Source: Ciona savignyi
Taxonomy: Eukaryota; Chordata; Ascidiacea; Phlebobranchia; Cionidae
Reading direction: 5' to 3'
Length of the DNA: 64,000 nucleotides
NCBI GenBank assembly: GCA_000149265.1
Contig: CH003196.1
Coordinates: forward strand, 420,709-484,708
A program made the translations under genes and the position numbers. The notes beneath the pieces were generated by a model. The model was not told the DNA's origin and ran no database searches. It worked only from the letters and a program-made list of their open reading frames with translations. How positions within the stretch are numbered: the stretch's first letter is position 1; every line of letters begins with the position of its first letter. Shown here piece after piece: positions 9,991 to 20,992 of the stretch.

Positions 9991-12900
9991 ATGCAAGTTG
10001 TAAGGACGTTCTCGGTCGGCGATTATGTCGTCTTCGCTATTATGCTGGTGGCATCCACTCTTATTGGACTCTTCTTCGCGATCAGGGATCGAAAGAAGAG
10101 GAACACAGAGGAGTACTTGTTAGCGGGAAGGTGACTTTGCATTTCGGGCGGTAGCTTAATCTTATTGTGGAGCTAAACTGAGTGTAGACTTTAATATACC
10201 GATTTGTAGAAAGTTTGAATAAATTCAATATGATATTGCATTTATTTATGTTCACGTTATTGGTATATAATTTGGGTACATAATTACGTTTGTGTAGTTG
10301 TTGCTATTTTAAATGTGGGATTATATATTATAATACTTTTTTAAACCGCAGATGTTTTTTTTATATTTAACCCATTTCTCACACAATACAGATCGATGAG
10401 TCCATATCCAGTTGGATTTTCTCTCGCAGTCAGTTTCATGTCGGCTGTTACGGTGCTTGGGACACCCGTGGAGGTTTATAGATTCGGGACAATGTTCGCC
10501 TGGTGAGTGTGGGTTTTCGTTATAACTGAACATGTCACTTGCGACTTGATTTTTAACGTTTATTCATCTTGTACAAGCCGCCATCTTGAAAATGTTTGTG
10601 TTTCCAAGAAATGTATGCTTTAAGATCAATTGTCAAATTATAAGGTATAATATTTTTTGACCCTAGGTAGCAAACGAATTCGTAAAAGCGTGAAGGAGGG
10701 AAACTGCACACTAAAATAATAAGGACATTAGAGTTAGTTTTCTGGTTGAGATTAGTGTTAAGGGCAGGGTTTAAATTATTTCCATAGTTGTGGTGAGCAG
10801 TTTCCCTCCTTCTCTCCTTCCCGCTTTCCCCTCTTTTTAGTGTTGCCCTCGTCACAATCTTATACAACTTACTGCAAAAGCTCCTACACCCAACTGTGGG
10901 CACAAAATCATCTTACGTTTTAACTTAAAACCACCTTATGCGTTTTCTATCCAAGAGAAGTAAGAATACCCGACCCTATATTCAACATCACATAAATACC
11001 GGTTAATTTTCAGGGTCGTCGTTGGAATGCTATTCGCCATGATCATTACATCGGAGATTTTTATTCCCGTGTTTTACAATATGGGACTCACAACTGTGTA
11101 TGAGGTTCGTAACGTCTACAAATATGATCAAATTAGTTTCCAAAATCAACTTACTGACCAGGTTTAATATAATAAGATATCATATTCGTGTTTTATCCGT
11201 AAATTGGAAAATGGGGCGTTATCACCAGGAAATCGTCAGAATAACTTTTAATAGGCTGGGCTCAGGTGACGTCCGCTATACATCACTCTGTACATGAGCA
11301 CAACCAACCAGCAGCGTCTGATTTGATGCAATGTATCCTTGCAAATGGGGAAAACTAAAAGGAGGGAAAGCGGGAAAGAGGGAAGGCGGGAACTGCAAAC
11401 TAAAATGAAGATTATGACACTATTAGAGTCAGTTTAAACATGGGGTTTGTGTTAGGTTTAGTACTGGGGTTAAAATTAATGTTTACGGCAGGGTTTAAAT
11501 TAGTTTACCAAATTTTACAGTGCAGTTTCCTTCATTTCCTACTTCCCGCTTTTCCTCCTTTTAATATTGCCCTATCACAAATCACTGCATATCACCGGCG
11601 CCCTTACCGATGTCACTAGGTTAATTATTCTGACTCCACTTTCGTGTGTACTGTTGTGTGGCCGAATGGTTAACGCGACCGATATATATACATATATATA
11701 CATATACAGACTTACATACAAAAAAAAACGGCTTAGCAACGATCCCTTCCTGGGTTCGAAAATAAAAATATTAAAAAAACAACTTTCGTTGTGCTCAAAC
11801 CAATATTGGACATGTTTAGTAAACACTTCAATCAAACTTACTGTAATCGATTTAAACAGAATGATCCGAAACAAACTAAACTAACCATGAAATTAAGCAA
11901 TAAAACATCAACACTAATCAAATTACCACTGAGATTTTAATCACGTTAAGATTTTTGTAAACAGTGACTGGTACGGTGGGGGAGGTGTCATAAATTTCTG
12001 TGCTCGCTGTATTTTTTCAACGGTCGTGTGGCCGAATGGTTAACGCGACTGATACATATACCGACTTACATACAATAAAACGAACCCATGGGGTTTCAAA
12101 ACTAAGCCCGTTAAAAAAAACAATGATAACTGATCACTTAACAATAATATTTTCACAGTATTTGGAAAAACGCTTCAACCGAACTGTGAGGCTAACCGCC
12201 ACCGCTCTGTTCATGATCCACACTATACTTTACGGCGGAATCGTGATCTATGCACCTGCTCTTGCACTTAACAGTGGTATGATGAACGATTAAATTAATA
12301 GAGTTTTATACGATCATATAAAATTCCTTGGTAGTAGGATTGAAAAGCCGGACATTTGAAATTGTTTTATTTTCTCGATTATACGAGTCCATATTACAAA
12401 TTTAGTATATAAGATAACGATAACCTGTAGTCAGTTCTCCAATACGAAATAAAATGCGTGAAGTTTACTATACAAGTATACACATTCCAAAACAAAAACA
12501 TTTTATTTTTTGAATTTATTCGAATTTTTTTTAAGAAGTGCCTATTTTTTGTACTTTACCCAAAAAAGGATTATTTCCACATGAACATTTATTGGGGATA
12601 AAATTTAATTCGGAAGTAGGATTAACATAACACAATGAGTGACCTGACCCACTTACTGGCCGAATGTGAAGGCTTGCAATATGATGAGATAACACTTAAA
12701 TATTTGCAGTAACTGGGCTCAACTTATGGGGTGCAGTTGTATCAACTGGGTTGGTCTGCATCTTCTACAGTTGCTTGGTAAGTAACAATAAACAATCGGC
12801 TAGCCCGTGACTGGTTTATATCCAATCGTTTGGTTTTCGGCTTATCGCAGATTCTTGTTTTTTTTATTGAGCTAAGTTCCGAACCCATGATGGGCTCGTC

Positions 12901-15900
12901 ATCAGGATCGTTTTTTTTATAATAGTCGGTAAATGTATATGTCGCGTTAACCATTCGGACACACGACCGTACGTAGAGTTCAGTTCTTATTTAGCTCCTT
13001 AAATTATCCGGACGTTAAAACTTGAATCACATTATTGTACACAGGGAGGGCTCAAAGGTGTGATATGGACTGACGCCTTGCAGGCAACCATAATGCTCGT
13101 TGGTTTCGTGGCGATACTTATACAGGGTTCCTTGAAACTTGGAGGTTTTGCGAATGCATGGAAATTATGCGAACAGGGAAGCAGGATCGAATTCTGGAAG
13201 TAAGTATTAAATCAGTACAGTGGAAACCCGCTTACCTGACTACCTATGGGACCGTCATCAAGCGGTCGCGTTGGCGGGTTGGTCATGTTAGCGAATTTTG
13301 CTTAGGAGCAAGTTGTCGTCATATGCAGCCAAAACATCTGCCTTAAATGTTGGACCAAGATATGGCGGTCTTGGTCTGAAAACCGGGGTGGTCGCGTCAT
13401 TGAAACAGAATACAATGCATTACCATAGTAAATTATTTGGGACCGCACTATAGTGGTCTTGATAGTGAGGTGGTCTTGTTATCGAGGTGGTCGTCAAGCG
13501 GGGTTCCACTGTATGTATATAACAAGAGTAGACCTACACACGTTTGCCAAGGTAAGCATTTTATGTGCATTAACCGTACTGACCTATTAGCCATAAAGCT
13601 TTTGGGACAACTCACTCCACCCTATTATTTATCAAATCTTTTAGGTTCGATACGGATCCAAGAATACGATACAGTGTGTGGAGTGTGACAGTAGGCATGA
13701 CAGTGTTGATATGTGGTCTCTACGCCGTCAATCAGTCGCAAGTTCAACGATACCTTTCGTGTCGCTCCGTTAAAGAAGCAAAGATGTAATTTTTTTATAC
13801 ATTTACCATGGGTTCTATCAAATTGAAGGAATGTCTGAATTATACAACACACTGCAATAGCTCTGTTAACCCAACGGTGGACGCGAGGTGATCTGACGAT
13901 TGCCCGTGTGTTTACCCCCTTGGTTTTCATATTCACGGGGATATATATGAATATCCTAGCCTATTCTATCCTATCCTATTTTATAAATTAGTAGTAAACT
14001 GTTCTAGTTTCAAGGCAATTACACTGTTTAAAAGGTTAACCAAAACGTAACCTATATGGTTAGGAAAACAAATCATATCTGCGTCACACAATTCAATTTA
14101 TAAATGAGTTAATTTCTTTATTTATTTTCAGTGCCGTTTTTTTTAACTGGCTCGGACTAGTGCTGTTAAACGGCCTTGCTGTTATGACTGGAATCGTGCT
14201 GTATGCTTATTACAAGGACTGCGACCCGCTGTCAGCTGGCCAGGTTAAATTTAGAGATGGGGTAAGTATTTCGCAATTGTAAACCCCAAATTTCCTCAAT
14301 GCGTAACAGCGATCGACGTTGTGTAAGAATTTTTGTTACTTAGATACGTATATAAGTAATGTTCCCAAAATGAGGTTTTGGATAACGGGTTTTATAAAAT
14401 GGCACCTGATTTATACTTTTCAAAAATTCACATGTATCCCATGATCGTTTTTTAAGACTTCATTGGATTCTATATTAATACTTAAATAATGAACCCGTTA
14501 GTCTATTTATAAATGGTTCTATTTTTTTAATAAAGCTCTCTTGTATACATGTGCAGCATTCAATTCTAATTAATTCACTCCATCTCGCCCAGCTTCTACC
14601 TTACATGGTGCTTGAGATATTCAAAGACAACCCTGGTGTTCCTGGGATATTCCTTGCCAGTATTTACTCCGGTAGCCTCAGGTAGGAACTTTTAACCAAT
14701 CATAGTTATCTTCAGTGTATGGGTGCACATCAAAGGATTGGATCATAACCATTGACAACACAGAATTTCCCAATAATAAAATCACTAAGTGGATTGTATA
14801 AGATAGAATTCATGTTTATACTCAACCAAGGGGTGTTATAATACGGGCAATCGTTAAATCTCGCCCACTGTCTGGTTACCGGAATTATTGCAATGTGTTG
14901 TGTATGATTGAGACGTTTCTTCAATCTGGTAGAACGCATTAATCAACTACATTTAGGAGATTTCGGCTAAGTGCCCTGCCCAAAGAGACAACCGGATTCG
15001 TCCGGCCCGGTGGTCTACCGGTTAAGTGCGTCGCCTTTCAGGTGCGAAACTGGTCGCCAGCTAGTCGGTTGTGTCCTTGGGCAAGGCACTTTACGGACAT
15101 TGCCTGAACCCAGCGGATTAATGGGTTCTACCAAATTGAAGGAACGTGTCTATCATATACAACACACTTCAATAGCTCCGGTAACCCGACGATGGGAGCG
15201 AAGTGATCGGACGATTGCCCGTGTCATAACCCCCTAGGTTTTCCCATTCACGGAAATAAACATCCTATCCTATCCTATCCTAACCGACTAGCTAGCGACC
15301 AGTTTTGAATCTGAAATTTTTCAACTAAAAGGCAAGACACTTAACCACCAAGCTGATCGGTCGGATATTACTGCAACTTAGTGGTATCTGATAGACGGTC
15401 CAAAAAAGAACAACAATTTGTGCCTGTGTGTTAATCCCAGTCATCCAACCTGTAACAACCATTTACAGCACAACACGACGTAGTATTATATAAAACCCGT
15501 ATATGCTTGCATGTGTTATATAGAACTTAATGTACTATTTATTGTTAACTGTTATTTACAGCACGATATCAACTGCAATAACAGCGTTGTCCAGCGTCAC
15601 TATTCATGATTTCCTAAAACCACACTTTTCGTGGCAAGAAAAAACCTTCACGAATATATCAATTGGTAAATATACGAGCACCATTTGTTTTTATGCATGA
15701 CCGAGTTGTGTTAAATATTAAGCACATTGGCAAATACATTTGATATAAGTAATGAACATAACGCCTATACATGAAAAAAAAACTTTTAAAGCCGTAAATC
15801 ATATTTAAATTTAGCCTGTGACAGTTTCCCATTCAAAATATAAATTAAATAGAAAATTTGTAAACTGTTAGAGGTTTTAAAAACTTTAATAAAGTTGGTA

Positions 15901-18900
15901 GCACTTTACATACCTGACTGTAAACAATATGCTAAACATAGCCTACTGTGACTACGATTGTACTAGTCGCGCTTTATGGCATACTTTTCTTCAGGGCTTT
16001 ATATTATATTGTTTTGGTCTTAATTAAATTTTGTTTGCTTATTATTGTTCTTTCGCTTAGGTTTGGCGGCCGCGTCCGCTATATTTATTAAATTCAATAC
16101 TTTTTTTCTAAATGGCCTGTTCGGCCCGTTGGTCTAACGGTTAAGTGCGTCGCCTTTCAATCGAAAGGTTGCAGGTGCGGAACTGATCGCTAGCTAGTCG
16201 GTTGTGTCATTGGGCAAGGTCATTTACGGACATTGCTTGAACCCAGCGGATTAATGGGTTCTACCAAATTGAAGGAACGTGTCTATCATATACAACACAC
16301 TGCAATAGCTCCGGTAACCCGACGATGGGCGCGAGGTGATCTGACGATTGCCCGTGTGTTAACCCCCTTGGTTTTCCCATTCACGGGGATAAACATGAAT
16401 ATCCTATCCTTTAACGACTGTTTGTTTTGCCGTTTTTACTTTTCCTGTGTCGTAATTTGATTCGTTTGACATTTTTTAATACTGGGGCAAAAAATGATTA
16501 CACAAAACCAAACTATGGTCCGCCTGTGGGCTAGTGGTATTCTAGTATTTTAACCGCTTTTGTATTTTTTGCCACTTTTTTTAGATTGAACCTAAATATC
16601 TTCTGCTTTCCATTTTCAGGATTGATATTCGTGTACGGTCTCTTGCTCATGTTGTTCGCATATCTATCGTCAAAGCTTGGGGCGATACTGCAAGCTGCTA
16701 TCAGTATCGTTGGGATACTAAGTGGGCCTTTGTTTGGGCTGTTTAGTGTCGGAGTTTTATTTCCATTTGCGAATTCAATTGTAAGCAAATACGCTATCTT
16801 TTGTGTTAGATCGTAGGCTAAATTTGGTAAAGTACGATAGATGTAGGGGATATATATAGGATAGGATAGATATTCATGTTTATCACCGTGAAAAGGATAA
16901 CCAAGGGGATTAACAGACGTGCAATCGCCAGATCACCTCGCGCGCACCGTCGGGTTAATAGAGCTATTGCAGTGTCGGCAACTTCCGTTAAGTACCTTGC
17001 CCAAGGACACAATCGACTAGCTAGCGACCAGTTTCGTACCTGAAACCTTTCGGCTTAAAGGCGACGCACTAAACCACCAGACTAACCGATAGGAAAATTT
17101 AACCAATAAGTAATACCCTGATATTATATGCGACAGTTGCATAGAGTTTTACATCCCGTTGGTATTTATGACTAACATATCGAGTCAAATCTATCAAGGT
17201 TAGCACCGCAACTAGACTGTAAACACATATTTTATCAAACAAAATATAATAACTTATTTTCCAGGGAGCTCTATCTGGTCTTGTGGTTGGTATTGGTATG
17301 AATGTTTGGGTATTTGTCGGGAGCAAATACTATCCCCCACCCCCGCATTTCGCTAACGAGCTACCGAGATCTTGTCCCATTTCGTCCAACGTAACAAACT
17401 ATACCGACGTTGTGACGACATCTGCAGCTCAATATATGAACAATACAACTCCCATTCCTGTTCCATCACCAGCAAGACCTCCGGTTGCTGATTTGTATGC
17501 AATGTCATACTATTATTACAGCGCATTTGGATTCTGCATTGTTCTTACAGTGGGACTTATCGTGAGTTTAATCACAGGTACGGTTAGTTGTAAGATTTCT
17601 TAGGTTTAAGATTTTAGATTAACGTTGTTGTTATGTTCGTCCTACCGGTTAGCCTGGCGGTTTAGTGCGATGCCTTTTAGTCGAAAGGGTAAAGTTTGTT
17701 CAAAACTGGTCGCTAGCGAGTCGGTTGTGTCCTTGGGCAAGGCACTTAACTGACTTTGCCTGAACCCAGCGGATTAATCGGTTCTACCAAATTGAAGAAA
17801 ACATAAATATCCTATCCTGTGTACAGTATACTGCTTATTATTTATATTGGCACCTTTAACTTCACCGCAATACACAATGCAACAAACGGCTTCGTCTAAT
17901 ATTCTCCATATTAAACTGGTGGTTAAGTGCGACGCCTTTCGACCGATAGGTTTAAGTTTTAAAACTGGTCGCTAGCTAGTCGGCTGTGTCCTTGGGCAGG
18001 GCACTTAACGGACATTACCTGAACCCAGAGACTTAATGGGTTCAACCAAATAAAAGGAATATGTCTATAATACACAACACACTGCCACACCTCTAGTAAC
18101 CCGACGGTGGGCGCGAGGTGATCTAACGATTGCCCGTGTGTTAACCCCCTTGGTTTTCCCATTCACGGGAATAAACTTAAATATCCTATCGTATTCTATG
18201 TACAGTATGCTGCTTATTATTTATATTGGCACGTCTAACTTTACAGCTAAGCACAATGCAACAAACGGCTTTCACCGAATAAAAATCCTCATTATACCTA
18301 GGTCTCCAAGATGATCATAAAAAAGCGCCAAATTTAAGGTACAAATTATTGATTTACACAGGAGGCTATAAGCAGCGGAAGGAAGTTAACCCGAAGTTAA
18401 TTTACCGTTTCTTTGATCATTGGATCTTCCAATGTATTCCGATGAGAATTCGAAGAAAGCTTTGGTGCGGAGTGAACCACGAGGAGAAAACAAAAACGGG
18501 AAATGGGCAGGTGGGAATGGTAACATGTAACAAATATCTATATGTACTTAACTCATATAAGGATTTATCGTGTTTTCAAGTATCGATGTGGTATATTTTT
18601 ATTGCAATTGTTACACAAATGGTTTGCTCATAATTTGTCTTAGTTCTGGGGATTTTTTTATTGCAGGTACAAAACTGGTCGTAAGTCGGTTGTTTCCTTG
18701 GGCAAGGCACATAACGGACATTGACTCAACCCAGCGAATTAATGGGTTCTACCAAATTAAAGAAACGTATTTATTATATACAACACATTGCAATAGCTCT
18801 GGTAACCCGACGGTGGGCGCGAAGTGATCTGACGATTGATCGTATGCTAAACCCCTTGGTTTCCCCATTCACGGGGATAAATATGAATTTCCTATCCTGT

Positions 18901-19052
18901 CCTATCCTATCCTTCTTGTAATTGTTACACAAATGGTTTTCTCCTTATTAGTTTCAGTTTTGGGGTTAACTTTATGTACCGCAATATTTCATTTGCAGGT
19001 CTTTGATATCCAAGGGGAAGTCAACACCACCTACCAGGACGACAAAGTTTAA
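9991..19052 (+). CDS. SLC5A8-like sodium-coupled monocarboxylate transporter, paralogue 2 (complete)
   Basis: Fourteen exons: 9991-10130, 10392-10502, 11014-11104, 12159-12276, 12710-12777, 13045-13199, 13645-13785, 14132-14261, 14593-14681, 15562-15665, 16620-16780, 17265-17577, 18362-18510, 18999-19052. They sum to 1824 nt (607 residues plus stop), the usual SLC5A8 size (about 610), and every border is GT/AG with consistent phase. Landmarks are [13 protein letters not shown] near residue 8, [13 protein letters not shown] near 177, [36 protein letters not shown], and [19 protein letters not shown]. The large loop of exon 12 has N-glycosylation sequons (NVT, NYT, NNT). The C-terminus ends DDKV. 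Proposed role: sodium-driven uptake of lactate, pyruvate or short-chain fatty acids at the plasma membrane. SLC5A12 and SLC5A5 are related alternatives. An acceptor at 9951-9957 precedes the ATG, as in the paralogue. Confidence 0.93.
10690..10870. repeat. GGAGGG-type inverted-repeat MITE (family E)
   Basis: Left arm GGAGGGAAACTGCACACTAA, right arm CAGTTTCCCTCC then CCCGCTTTCCCCTCTTTTTA. Lies in intron 2 of SLC5A paralogue 2. Related copies are at 11349 and 29380. Confidence 0.6.
11165..11310 (-). mobile_element. SINE family A, degenerate
   Basis: Aged copy recognised from ATATTCGTGTTTTATCCGT, a CAGGAAATCGTCAGA stretch and GGGCTCAGGTGACGTCCG. Lies in intron 3. Confidence 0.5.
11349..11573. 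repeat. GGAGGG-type inverted-repeat MITE (family E)
   Basis: The left arm AAAAGGAGGGAAAGCGGGAA mirrors the right arm TTCCCGCTTTTCCTCCTTTT. The core repeats GCAGGGTTTAAATTA, as in the copy at 10690. About 225 bp. Confidence 0.65.
11652..11765 (+). mobile_element. SINE family B
   Basis: GTGTGGCCGAATGGTTAACG, then a short (ATAT) stretch and CCTGGGTTCGAAAAT. Intron 3 of SLC5A paralogue 2. Confidence 0.75.
12019..12115 (+). mobile_element. SINE family B
   Basis: CGTGTGGCCGAATGGTTAAC to an A8 run, ending about 45 bp before exon 4 of SLC5A paralogue 2. The region between the A and B boxes is shortened. Confidence 0.75.
12850..12974 (-). mobile_element. SINE family B with an empty site in the paralogue
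   Basis: Reverse-oriented copy (CCCATGATGGGCTCGTCATC, GTTAACCATTCGGACACACG). It sits between TTCGGCTTATCGCAG and AGTTCTTATTTAGC. In the minus paralogue intron 5 these flanks are contiguous. An approximate 9-11 bp flank duplication (AGATTCTTGTT / AGTTCTTATT) is visible. Confidence 0.8.
13218..13511. mobile_element. pogo-like MITE, 294 bp
   Basis: CAGTGGAAACCCGCTTACCT to GTCAAGCGGGGTTCCACTG, with TA on both sides. Begins 18 bp after exon 6, the same offset as the truncated copy in the minus paralogue. Confidence 0.9.
13808..13979 (+). mobile_element. SINE family A, 5' truncated
   Basis: Begins GGGTTCTATCAAATTGAAGG and ends in TATCC repeats. Lies 23 bp after exon 7 of SLC5A paralogue 2. Confidence 0.85.
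14795..15365. mobile_element. Cluster of three SINE family A copies in alternating orientation
   Basis: About 14795-15000 is a minus copy. 14999-15284 is a plus copy with a complete tail (four TATCC-type units). 15285-15365 is a minus head fragment directly after the tail. The junctions suggest nested or targeted insertion. All lie in intron 9 of SLC5A paralogue 2. Confidence 0.8.
16065..16500 (+). repeat. Repeat family C, split by a SINE
   Basis: Left half GGCGGCCGCGTCCGCTATAT and right half TTTAACGACTGTTTGTTTTG flank a SINE. The copy at 35640-35790 shows the two halves joined by only about 20 bp of A/T-rich sequence. Confidence 0.65.
16118..16411 (+). mobile_element. SINE family A, full length, nested in repeat C
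   Basis: Head CGGCCCGTTGGTCTAACGG; body ends in ACGGGGATAAACATGAATA and TCC. Intron 10 of SLC5A paralogue 2. Confidence 0.85.
16858..17095 (-). mobile_element. SINE family A, central deletion
   Basis: Tail AGGATAGGATAGATATTCAT; the piece between the GAGCTATTGCAGTGT region and the CCGTTAAGTACC region is missing. Intron 11 of SLC5A paralogue 2. Confidence 0.8.
17640..18275 (+). repeat. Tandem duplication of a SINE A plus its 80-bp flank
   Basis: SINE copies at 17640-17818 (internally deleted) and 17915-18193 are each followed by nearly the same non-SINE flank, with GTACAGTATACTGCTTATTA at 17820 and GTACAGTATGCTGCTTATTA at 18200, both continuing to CAATGCAACAAACGGCTT. The unit is about 380 bp and lies in intron 12. 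Confidence 0.75.
18600..18998 (+). repeat. SINE A between duplicated flanks that include an exon 14-type acceptor
   Basis: AATTGTTACACAAATGGTTT occurs at about 18605 and again at 18919. Both are followed by a TTTTGGGG/TTCTGGGG stretch and then a pyrimidine-rich acceptor (TTATTGCAGGT near 18666, CATTTGCAGGT at 18998). The 5'-truncated SINE A fills about 18668-18916. Only the second acceptor joins exon 14 in frame. Confidence 0.6.
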
Positions 19053-20700
19053 AAAGGCGTTTTTTATGTTGATCATCTACGTTAATTCGTGTTTGTGCTC
19101 TATCGTTTTGAATTATGGGGCTTAATATCCATTACGTTAAAAATAATCAATTTTCCAATTCAAACTAAACATCATTTAATTTTTATATTGTCAATGAGTT
19201 TTCGAGCTCAGTTTTGATCCCATGATGGGCACTCAGTCCGTTTTTTTATATGGAATTGGTATATGAATCGATCGCGTTAAGCATTCGGCCACACGACCGT
19301 TCATATTGACAATAATGTGTACAAATGTAGTTATTTAATTTTGGAATGCGCAACCCTACGGCTGAAAGGAGACGCATTAATTCAGTCAGCTTTTTTGGCG
19401 GAAAGGAATTTTCGAGCGCTTTCTGGCAGCTGGAATTTATGTCAATGTTACCGGGTACCGGATTTAAATAAACCCATTCGGTTTCTTTTCAATATTTAGC
19501 CGACACAGCAAAATCTAAACTTTTTTTTAATTAACTTTTGCTTAATCCTACCTTGCTGTGTGCTTACATTATCGGAAAGAAAGAAACAAGGTTTAATATT
19601 ACACAAGTTTCTGTGTGCATATGCTGTTATTGAAATTCGTCGTACGTAATGCATATTACGTCAACCAAACATATTTGGCGACTTTACAAACCCTGGCAGA
19701 TATTGTATGGCCACATCCATAGATTTCAAGCAAACTTTGAAGATACATCGAAAGGAAATTTAATTAGCTTATTTTCTAATCAGTACTCGCTTATACTCGT
19801 GGACATGTATTATGTACGTTAAGTTTTATTCATTTTATTGTTTTACTTAAAAATACACACATATCTAAAATGGATCATTTTTTTGTTCTTACGTAAAATT
19901 CCAGTAATTTAGAAAATCGACTGTGAAACGCGATTTACCAATTTGAAGGAACATGTAAATCATATACAACACACTGAAATAGGTCCGGTAACCCGACGGT
20001 GGGCGCGAGGTGATCTGACGATTGCCCGTGCAGTAACCCCCTTGGTTTTCCTACTCACGGGGATTAACATAAAAATCCTATCCTTTATACACATTTTCCG
20101 ATTAGGTAATTATCGTAATACCTTTAAAGATAAAATCTACGAGGTTTATTTGGAATAAAATCGGTTGTGTTAAATAGCGGAGATCAAATATAGTTTTTTT
20201 TACTTGATTGTTAATGCCTTCATTTAGCTGAAAATAAGTTTCCGAAATTTTACCTTAGCACTTTTAAGTATGTCTTTCTTTTTTCAAACGCTGTTAAAAT
20301 GATTCCATACATTTATCCAAGGACATTGATAAACTAAGTATTGATAAAACTCGTTTAGTATATTTTTCAAATCTTTTTTACGGTAGAACAAGAATAAATG
20401 TCAACAATATGATGTATACACTTGGTTACAAAACATAATTATGTACTTCGCGTTTGATAAATAGCAGTTAAAATAGAGATAGAGTTGTAAATAGGTGTTA
20501 AATCGTAGACACATTACCATGGCGAGCTCTCCGGGGGAAAACTTACAAGATAAAAAGTTGCCGTTGCAGCATAAAACACTACATACCCAGAAATCACTGT
20601 GGAGCTAATGGGTTCTTTTATAGTGGGTTCTTGGGGGGATTTTAACAAATGTGCAATGCACTTCGCATTTGATAAATGCCAGTTAGAATTACATGGTTTA
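19053..20700. other. 3' flank of SLC5A paralogue 2, with two SINE copies
   Basis: A minus-oriented SINE B lies at 19205-19305 (CATGATGGGCACTC, CATTCGGCCACACGACCG). A 5'-truncated plus SINE A lies at 19935-20085. The remainder is AT-rich with no gene recognised. Confidence 0.6.
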
Positions 20701-20794
20701 CATCGTATGGTGGAAACACGTTAGAAGACGCCCATAGACAATACGAAGCGCCTAAGTGCTTCAAATATATCACCAAGTGCCTGACTTGTGTCAA

Positions 20795-20985
20795 ATAGGT
20801 AAACTTGGTAGTGAATCGTTGTGAATAAAATTAAAGTGAAATATGTCGGATTATATAGCACGAAATGCACGCAAAGAATGTTATACATGCAGGCATGATT
20901 ACAGTTGATTACATAGCACAAAATAACTGTCTGCAATCCTGCACGTATTACTGCAGGGTGAGAATTTAAACGCATTTCCACAGCA
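20795..20985. repeat. Unclassified interspersed repeat family D
   Basis: Shares GCACGAAATGCA, CAGGCATGATTACAG, CACAAAATAACTGTCTG and AACGCATTTCCACA in the same order with 47935-48148. It ends within 10 bp of the stop codon of the ABM-like gene, so it probably lies in that gene's 3' UTR. Confidence 0.65.
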
Positions 20986-20992
20986 GTATGGT

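Noticed and set aside
15000..15237. Open frames of 60-90 codons containing GSTKLKERV and [14 protein letters not shown]
   Set aside because: This protein-like string recurs across the window because it is the translated body of SINE family A.
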